A DNA stretch of 64,000 bases, taken from positions 400,496-464,495 of the forward strand of contig ML976715.1 of NCBI GenBank assembly GCA_010015655.1, written 5' to 3'. The stretch's first letter is position 1; each line of letters opens with the position of its first letter. The notes under the pieces were generated by a model. That model ran no database searches, had not been told where the DNA came from, and worked only from the letters and a program-made list of their open reading frames with translations. A program made the translations under genes and the position numbers. This document shows, one piece after another, positions 57,093 to 64,000 of this stretch. This stretch comes from Bimuria novae-zelandiae CBS 107.79. Lineage: Eukaryota > Ascomycota > Dothideomycetes > Pleosporales > Didymosphaeriaceae.

Positions 57093-57794
57093 CCTGTGGA
57101 ATATACTTGAAATTATCGAGATCTAAGTAGTGTCTCAATTCATTTGAAATCCTGATTACGTCTTCATTCGCGAGGCTCAACGAGTTGCCCACATTAGCAT
57201 TTTGCATTCGTTTTCGAAACAGGTTTCTTCTGCCATTCCGATCTGTGCTTTATCTACATTTTTCTTTGACCTGGGTTCCCTAAAAGGGGAAACTGTCACA
57301 TCAGGTGGAAGGTGAGCCAGTGACAGGACACGAAGAGTAAGTGCTGGAATGTTATGTGCACAACTTGTTCGGATCTCGCGTAGCAAGGTGAGATGCACAT
57401 CCACCGCAACGTTTAAAAAACATTTTAAAGGCGCTGATCTGGGCAGGTTCTGAGCGAATTTTTGCAGTCAGTATGCAGAGGCACCGGCTGATGGCAGCTG
57501 CGCTGACTATGTCTTACGAACAACCTTAACACTCGTACTGCAGTCCTTATCAGGCAATTTCGGGCACATACCTCAGATAGTACCTATACTGTGAGATGCG
57601 GTGCGGCACAGTCCACGAAGCTCTCAGCGTCCTCACTCGTGCCCCACACCTTATACGGCACGGATGCAATTGCACCACCTCACAGCGACAGCGAAGTAGC
57701 AACTGAACACTCAATCCATATCTAACCGCAGCAAAGTCCCGCACAATCGTCTTCTTCCCCTCATCTCAAACTCTCACCCATCTCCCACACAGCC
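57093..57794. other. Intergenic
   Basis: No gene recognised. The region directly before 57795 is C-rich, as in other promoters of the window. Confidence 0.45.
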
Positions 57795-58586
57795 ATGCCT
57801 TTTGAACTCAGCACCGTCTCCAAGGACGAGGGGCTCCGCGACATCGTCGCCATGCTCTTCAAAGCCTACAACCACACCTCCGCCTTCGTAAACGCCATCT
57901 ACCCCCGCACCCTCACCCCCGACGGCATCGAAGGCCTCGACACCGTCACCGAGCGCCTGCAGTGGCTGCGCGACAACGACCCCAGCACTCGCTGGTTCAA
58001 AGAGACCGACACTTCTACCGGCGCAATCGTGTCTGCCTCGCAGTGGAACGTCTATGATAAGGAGAAGCCGCCGGAGATGATGCTCGATGGGGCGCCGCCT
58101 AATTGGTTTAGTAGTGACGCAGACAATAAGTATGCGGTTGAGATGATTGCGGCTTTTATTGGGCCGAGGTATAAGAGGTATAGGGAGGCGGATGCGCCGA
58201 TTATGTGTGAGTGCTTACGGTTTGAAGAGGTTGTTGAGAAAGGTAGGGGCTGACGGTGGGTGTAGGTTTGAATATTATGGGGACGGCGATTGAAGCGCTG
58301 CATAGGGGTGCTGCGAGTATGTAGGTGAAGGAAGCCTTAAAGGTTGCGGATGAGCTAAATGCTTTGGTAAGCTAGCCAATCTATGGGATTTTCTGGTACG
58401 GTGTGCTAACGAGGAGTGTGGTAGGTGACCACTGAGTCTACTGCCCAAACTCGGGAATTGTATGAGAGCCACGGATTTCTCCTCTCGAAGGAGTCGGGTG
58501 AGATCCTTGTTGGAGCAAATTCGGACGACTTTAAGACGAGACCGAAAGAAATCCTGTTCTTTATGGAGCGGTCGAGATCATTATAA
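57795..58586 (+). pseudogene. GNAT-family N-acetyltransferase with one in-frame stop
   Basis: Three exons: 57795-58206, 58266-58366 and 58425-58586. The introns are 59 bp (donor GTGAGT, acceptor TAG) and 58 bp (donor GTAAGC, branch GCTAAC). The product would be 224 aa. The GNAT fold is suggested by LNIMGTAIEALHRGAAS, the strand plus acetyl-CoA loop (motif A), and by the later STAQTRELYESHGFLL, the usual alpha4-beta7 region. The N-terminal FELSTVSKDEGLRDIVAML is like other fungal GNATs. A TAG codon (58322-58324) sits in exon 2 right after HRGAASM, where family members continue with a helix; it can arise from CAG by C-to-T. Everything downstream stays in frame and splices cleanly, so this is a recent lesion, an assembly error, or a missed alternative splice. 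The substrate is unknown. Confidence 0.7.
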
Positions 58587-59363
58587 AGCATAGTGAGCAT
58601 AATATTCTACTTGCTAGTTTCTCGAATATTGCCTACTAGTTCTGCTTAGCCTTGCGTGTTGTGGATTTAGCTTGAAGGTCTGACCGGTAGCACGTTTCCA
58701 GATCTAACAACAGTGGTTCGTTGAGAAGATAGTGCAGACAAGAGCAAAGAACCTTCATTGGGAATAGAAGGAGCTTAGTCTGGGCACGTAAACTTCGAGA
58801 TGGTGGAGATGAAATCGCTCATGATTTGAATGGTGAAGGATGGTAGCATGATTGGGGCCTAGTCTTCTATTACTGTAATCATCGTCACGTTTCTTGGTTG
58901 CTCTGTCTCGCATGATCAATTCAGGTCGTAGAAGACAAAAAAGAAAAGCTCGGGGCATGGCGCTGGCAGTGACCACACTTTCAGCTTTAGCCTCAGAATG
59001 ATCTGTCATCGCAAAATCTCCTTTGCCGCGTATCTATCGCACCTGTTCTTACTCAGCAATACGGTACAATTTGGGTATTTCTATCTTTATGAGGGTCTGG
59101 GATTCGTGCTTGTGAAGCCTCGCTGTTGTGACGCGATGCATGTCTTAAGTTTTACGTCACCGCTGTAGACTCCGGTAATTATTCATAGTAAAGCACAATT
59201 ATATGACAGTTACCATATAGCGTTGTTATGTGATGTCGGTGCTGTGTATAATACTTGTGTAGAGAACGATCCTGGAAATTGAAATCGCTCCTAGATCTTG
59301 ACGTTTCCTTGTCCTTTATACAGTCCTCCGTTGTTGGATGTATAGAACAACTTCCGAACCTGC
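58587..59363. other. Intergenic
   Basis: No gene, RNA gene or repeat recognised. Confidence 0.5.
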
Positions 59364-59903
59364 TCACCGATTCTTCCACAGTAGGTCGCGTCGGAAAGAT
59401 TCCCCATAACCAAGTAGTGCATCAAATGGAGGATCAAAATCCTGTGTTACTTCGAAACGTGTCAGGCCACGCAAAGCGTTGATTGACTGGTGCAAGTTCC
59501 ACTCGAGATCCACGTAGCCTATTGTTACCAGATCTCCCCAGCGCCGTGAGTGCCCCGCAGAGTGAGCTGTCGTACGTTCAATTTCTACCTCCAGGACTTC
59601 CACAACGAATCTTTGCGAGATGATGTTGATTTTGAGATCCGGTTGAATTGTAAGTCGCGCAAACCGCCAGATTCGACATTTCTCATGGTATCCAAGGAAC
59701 GTGACTGTCACCGTATAAGAATTGGGTCCGTGCTGGTGGGGTAAGTAAGCTTGTACGATGCAGCGCGCGTTGTTACTCACGCCGATAGTGAGCAACCACG
59801 GTGCCCTCATTAACCATGGTACGTCGTATTGCATCTGATCTGTCTCTTTAATTGATAATGTGTTGGCCCCAGGTACAGGATATAGCGTGGAGTGGTAATG
59901 CAT
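59364..59903 (-). CDS. Orphan retropepsin-like protein lacking the active site
   Basis: Single-exon ORF of 179 aa starting at 59903. The second half follows a retropepsin-like layout: a strand ending in INIISQRFVVEV, then VTIGYVDLEWN, then FEVTQDFDPPFDALLGYGE. The same order occurs in the protein at 62484-63194 and in fungal orphan proteins related to retrotransposon proteases. At the place of the catalytic Asp-Thr-Gly it reads Gln-Pro-Asp, so protease activity is unlikely. It is not next to reverse transcriptase or LTR sequence. Function is unknown. The fold inference rests on motif order only. Confidence 0.5.
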   Translation of the reverse strand: MHYHSTLYPVPGANTLSIKETDQMQYDVPWLMRAPWLLTIGVSNNARCIVQAYLPHQHGPNSYTVTVTFLGYHEKCRIWRFARLTIQPDLKINIISQRFVVEVLEVEIERTTAHSAGHSRRWGDLVTIGYVDLEWNLHQSINALRGLTRFEVTQDFDPPFDALLGYGESFRRDLLWKNR

Positions 59904-60465
59904 CTAATAGTGCATAATAGATGCCTGAGGCAGGAAGCGAAGGACGTGGAGGACTAAAAATGCAGATGCAGAAGCCAGTTATTTAAGCTGGAAAGAGCTG
60001 CGGGGTTATCTCAGACAAGGTCTGACCACTCACATTGGCGAAAGTGGGTAGGATCCGAGGACAAGCAACAAGGCTGAACTTCCAACTCAGCCTAGTCACC
60101 GGGGCTGTCCAACACATTCGCATCGCAACGAGCATGGCTCTCTCGGCGGATCGAATCGCTTTCAGTTTCGAAGAAATATTGATGATCTAATCGATGCAAT
60201 CGCAGATTTGCATCTCGGTTCAGGCCAGATTTAAACCTGACAGCGTGCCTGGGTGTAATGCACCATGCCCAAGAGCAAGGCTCAAATAGGGCACATTAAG
60301 ATGAGGCAACACAAGGCAAAGCTATGCGACTGCAGCTGCAAGGGTGGGAATATTTTTGCAGACAAATATCTATAAGAACCCCGCGGTTTCCGCCACGACA
60401 GCCTGCTCAAAGTCCACAGCGGCCGCCATTACACACCCGTCAGTGAATCGAAACATCAGAACGGT
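59904..60465. other. Divergent upstream region
   Basis: Lies between the divergent starts of the retropepsin-like ORF and the DUF6594 gene. A TATA-like atatctataag (about 60366-60376) precedes the DUF6594 gene by about 90 bp. Confidence 0.4.
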
Positions 60466-61439
60466 ATGGTATCTGGGCCTATTACAACTTTAGATGGCCT
60501 CGTGACTGGCTATCCCAAGCTCGCCGGCCAGATGGGATTGATACCAGAAACACAGATATTTCGCAGCTTCAGTGCGCTGAATGCTCGGAACCTTCTATAC
60601 CTGCAGGCTGAGCTGGAGGTATTAGAAAAAAGACTTATCGAAAAAGAGACAGAAGATAGCAGAGACGGCCGAGGTAAAAGGGATCGCTATGCAGTTGACT
60701 TCGAATGGTTGAATGAACCGGAGGACGGGGAGCCCACAGATCAGAGGGATCTTGTTCTTGAAATACGAGAAGTGCTAGAGAAGTACAGTATGGATACAGA
60801 AAGTTTAAACTATGGACAAATTCTAATGCTTTTAATGTAGGACGGGCACTGGTTGAACAGTCCATCATCAATAATCTCGAAGAACCGAACTCTTGGGATT
60901 TGCGGTTCATTCAGTACTTTCTGTCGTCAGATGCCATGGGCCCACTCGCCCTGATTGGGGAAGATCGTGGCATATGGGGATCAGTGAAGAAACCGAAGGA
61001 CTTCCGCTATGATCTGGTGACGCTGAAAGCGCGTCGACAGGAAGACGCGTTCTCGAGATTCGTATCCGAAAATGCGGTGCATCTCTTCAAGTGTGGTCTA
61101 AAAAGACTCAAGCCCTCCCTTACCAAGCACGGTATTACCGCGTACGAAGATACCACAGTGAAACGAATCACTCGTTGGGTTTCCAATGTGGTGGCGTCCT
61201 TAATTCCCATTTTGTCAATTGTGGTGCTCAACGGAATTACCTCGCGACAGGGTCGACTTGGAGCAATTGTTGGTTTTAACTTTCTTATATCAGCCTGCTT
61301 GAGTGCGTTTACAAACGCGAAGAGGGTCGAAGTGTTTGCTGTGGCAGCTGCGTAGGTAATCCCCTCTATAAACGAGCATGGGCTTATCTAGTACAGGTTC
61401 GCTGCTGTTCAAGTCGTTTTTATTAGCTCTGAAAAGTGA
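60466..61439 (+). CDS. DUF6594-family membrane protein
   Basis: Three exons: 60466-60787, 60841-61351 and 61397-61439. The introns are 53 bp (branch TCTAATG, acceptor TAG) and 45 bp (donor GTAGGT, acceptor CAG). The product is 291 aa. The order of features matches the fungal DUF6594 family. First comes an N-terminal stretch (DGLVTGYPKLAGQMGLIPET), then LLYLQAELEVLEKRL, a helical coiled-coil-like region. A second helical part with LVEQSIINNLEEP follows, and finally three C-terminal transmembrane segments (about 219-237, 246-265 and 270-286) ending in FAAVQVVFIS. Without the last intron the frame stops early at 61355 and loses part of TM3. Members are common next to HET genes in filamentous fungi; their function is not established. 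Confidence 0.8.
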
Positions 61440-62483
61440 TAAAGAGCAATAGCTATTGATGAATAGCGAGTAGTCTGTCGCACACAAGCCGTGGAAGGGC
61501 TTATAGGTCCTTGAACATGCGAAGCATAGTGAAAAAGAACGGGACGCTTGGTCTTAATCAACCCATGCATTTAAAGTAGAAAACCACATGGAAGCAAATT
61601 TGGCCAAAATTACTCAGCTTGGTCTCATCTAATATGGCTCTACTTAGCGCAAAACATTTGAGTCCACAACGCGAGGGTGCCTACCTTGGGTCGGGTGAAA
61701 TCACTCGTAAGGTATCATCGACTGATCGCGTCATATAAATTAGTGTGAGACCAGTCCACATTGTATGCCAGATAATGTGAGTCGTAATAAATCGCAGGCA
61801 ATTGATGTATGCAGGAGCGTCCGTAAGGCAAGGAACAATTGAATCACTTGGGAACGAGAGTGTCGGAACTGTCTTTATTGTGGATGAAAGAAGTTGCGCG
61901 GCATAAGCAACACATACATTCAAACACTAGAATCTTAAATTCATGATCTTCATATACATTGGTGATATTATTAATTATGGCAGGAAGGACCTTTGGTACC
62001 TGCTTCCTCGGTAGGCCCCCCACCCAACAGAGCTCAACAACTACAACGCGCCCACGTTAGTAATCCAACGCAACGATTCGCATCTACGCTCACCACAACA
62101 GCAACTCTGGTAGCGAGATGGATCTTTCGTACCGTGTAGGGTTCCTGTTTCGATTCCCGAGCGCCGGCCAATCCACGCACACTGTCATCGTATGGACCAT
62201 CCGTCTCCCTGTCCACAGGCACAGATATGTTTCGCAGCCTAACCAGCTTGAACGCGATCGAAATCTCGCTGGAGTAGCCCACGCGATCCCCAGAACGATC
62301 CGCCCAGTTTGACGTTACAACACTGCCATAAGTATGTATACTAGTTCTTTTTTAGGTCTTCGTTTGTTTTTGGTCGCCCTTCGATTTGGTTTTGTTGCGA
62401 CGGTCTTGCTTTTCAGCTACGTTTTGTTTACTCTTCGCGTCTTGGTTCTGCTGGTGTAACGAGTTCTTACTCTCTGGGGGTGA
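61440..62483. other. Intergenic
   Basis: Short ORFs only (for example 62034-62282 minus). No feature recognised. Confidence 0.45.
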
Positions 62484-63194
62484 TTAGTAAAGAAGATGTT
62501 GTGTGACGGTAACATCAAACCTACTATCGACCGCTGGTAGCTCAGCCCGCAACCCAGCATAACCGAATGGAAGGCCTCGAAAAAGTCTTGACTTAATTAC
62601 CATGTCCGCACCGATGACGACGTCGAAGGTATCGTCTTCTTGGACGAGGAATCGAGAATCGAGAAACTTTGTAGAACGGCGAGCAGCCCATCGACCTTGA
62701 ACAATACCTACAAAATCTGTCTGTCGGCCTCCCAACACATCGAGACTAGGCAGTATTTCGCAAGGCATCCAGCGAAAGCCTTGAAACCTATTGACAAAAT
62801 TTCTGGACATGATACCGTCATAGTCGACATGGAGACCGGTATCGAGGAAAGCTCTTGCATAGTGACGTTGCTCACTCTTCATGCCGTACTCGTCTTCGAC
62901 CGCTAGCACAACCTCTACCGTGATTATGTAGTCATCTGCGCTTGCTTCTCTAGACAAGTGTGTGTAGGTGTTGTGTACATAATTAGCAACGTAAAGTACA
63001 GGAGCGCATAGATAACAAATGGCCAAGCAGAGCCATCGCCCCAAAGAGAGGGGGTCTCCAGCGTCAATGTTGGTCATTCCAAGATGTTGCGCTGGAATTG
63101 GCGATTGCTGGCCGCGTAATTCTGGCTCGTTGGTAGCTTTCTGTCTGGCTTCTTCCCGTATGATTGCCCGGCGTTGGGACCTTGTCAGAGGCAT
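62484..63194 (-). CDS. Orphan membrane-anchored retropepsin-like protein
   Basis: Single-exon ORF of 236 aa starting at 63194. The N-terminus is basic, followed by one transmembrane segment (about residues 53-72). The C-terminal domain has the layout of retropepsins: ARAFLDTGLHVDYDGIMSRN carries Asp-Thr-Gly at 118-120, followed by a strand pair and then FDVVIGADMVIKSRLF (the hydrophobic-Gly motif). Such domains occur in retrotransposon Gag-Pol proteins and in host genes derived from them; here no integrase, reverse transcriptase or LTR is near. The frame is intact with no RIP stops, which favours a host gene. Activity is possible but unproven. Confidence 0.55.
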   Translation of the reverse strand: MPLTRSQRRAIIREEARQKATNEPELRGQQSPIPAQHLGMTNIDAGDPLSLGRWLCLAICYLCAPVLYVANYVHNTYTHLSREASADDYIITVEVVLAVEDEYGMKSEQRHYARAFLDTGLHVDYDGIMSRNFVNRFQGFRWMPCEILPSLDVLGGRQTDFVGIVQGRWAARRSTKFLDSRFLVQEDDTFDVVIGADMVIKSRLFRGLPFGYAGLRAELPAVDSRFDVTVTQHLLY

Positions 63195-64000
63195 GGTGAA
63201 AAGATCACAGCGGGTTTGCGATGATCGGCAAAAAACCTTGGGAAGAGAGCGCGCACGGAGGGTCTGCAGTTTTGTTAGAATCTAGGCATGTTTGTTGCGG
63301 CGTCGTCGTGTTGAGGATGGTAACAGGGGATGAAAGAATAACATCGTACAATGAAGGGGTCTCACCTGTTGTGAATGCTGGTCGATTACCACAGGTACAA
63401 CAGAACCAAATGTACACGTGCTTACGTTTGTACGAACAAGTATGCTAGCCACTGTCAAAATCGCGCGTTCCTAATCTGGGTTTTTATGAACGGTATGGGA
63501 GGAACTTTTATCTTACCAAGTCCAGGTAAGGGCGTTTTAGGCCCCTGCCCGCAGCCGCTGGGACGCAACTGGGGTTAGAACTCGCGACTGCGATGGGGCG
63601 GGCCGAAAGTGTTCCCTCTCTAGTCCGATGAGATGCGCGCGACCTGTGAGGTTTATCTAGTCCCATTAATTAGAAGGTGTTTAGTGGAACTCGCGCAGTA
63701 TCCTAATGGCTTTTAGAAATTGGGCTGCTGTCTTCTTTGGCCGGTCTTTGCGATCGAATGTTATTGGATTCCAAGGTCGTTGCGACCTGCGAGTCAGAAG
63801 TGGAATCTAAACAGCCGTTTCGGCGTGTGTTGTTCCGTCGAGAGAAGTCAGTTCGCGAGCAAAAATTGCGAGATAGGCGTTTGTAGGCTGGCCGTGAGTT
63901 TGGAAAAGGATAATCGTTGTCGTGTGGGGAGGATCGGAGACGCGGGATGGGCGGGGGGTTAAATGTGGAAGCGAGCTCTCGTCGCGACAAAGCCGCAAGA
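63195..64000. other. No gene recognised at the right end
   Basis: Short ORFs without motifs. The final part could hold an incomplete gene continuing outside the window. Confidence 0.4.

Noticed and set aside
1..64000. CRISPR arrays, rRNA and tRNA genes
   Set aside because: No regularly spaced repeats, rRNA-like blocks or convincing tRNA box A/B pairs were seen on either strand by eye.

Overview
The window looks like a chromosome segment of a filamentous ascomycete (Pezizomycotina, most likely a Dothideomycete). The support is: short introns (about 45-200 bp) with GTRNGT donors and CTAAC/CTGAC branch points; a nuclear eS30 ribosomal protein gene with two introns; Zn2Cys6, HET and DUF6594 families; and a block of Ty1/Copia and Tc1/pogo transposons degraded by repeat-induced point mutation (RIP). 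No rRNA, tRNA or CRISPR array was recognised.

Left part (1-20 kb): ordinary euchromatin with widely spaced genes. They are a PGAP4-like GPI-glycan glycosyltransferase (802-2067), ribosomal protein eS30 (2470-2765, minus), a conserved leucine-rich protein (3172-4977), an Och1-type GT32 glycosyltransferase (8614-9910), a small low-complexity protein (12551-12934), a secreted cysteine-containing protein (16323-17207), an HTD2-type mitochondrial 3-hydroxyacyl-thioester dehydratase (17702-18649) and a PQ-loop membrane protein (19040-19981).

Centre-left (20.5-32.9 kb): a compact group resembling a small secondary-metabolism cluster. It holds an aldo/keto reductase with a frameshift (20536-21557, minus), a divergent Zn2Cys6 regulator (21858-24274), an ACS-type MFS transporter (24660-26393, minus) and a divergent multidomain NRPS-like enzyme (26935-32931). 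The NRPS-like enzyme has an adenylation, carrier and thioester-reductase layout followed by an unusual C-terminal gluconokinase-like P-loop domain. That last domain is split by a 1742-bp Tc1/mariner-type transposon (30945-32686) with 31-bp perfect terminal inverted repeats and a TA target duplication. Copies of CGGATT/AATCCG crowd the regulator promoter, and a palindromic pair lies in the transporter/NRPS-like promoter, so the four genes may form one regulon.

Centre (33.1-52 kb): a HET-domain gene (minus strand) is cut in two by a roughly 17-kb nested transposon island. The 5' part lies at 50487-51987 and the 3' part at 33103-33645, and 134 bp of HET sequence is duplicated on both edges. Inside are at least three Copia elements on both strands, one of them a deletion derivative with LTRs at 38149-38401 and 44834-45083. 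There are also two pogo-like DNA transposons (41999-44826, holding a 165-bp assembly gap, and 48352-50213). CpA/TpG is nearly eliminated over much of the island, while LTRs, TIRs and some patches are spared.

Right part (52-64 kb): a RING-H2 gene, a weak ORF pair and a GNAT acetyltransferase each carry in-frame stops of the CAG/CAA to TAG/TAA type, which looks like RIP leakage into flanking genes. Apparently intact genes are a 271-aa conserved protein, a DUF6594 membrane protein and two orphan proteins with a retropepsin-like layout (59364-59903 and 62484-63194), one of which lacks the DTG active site.
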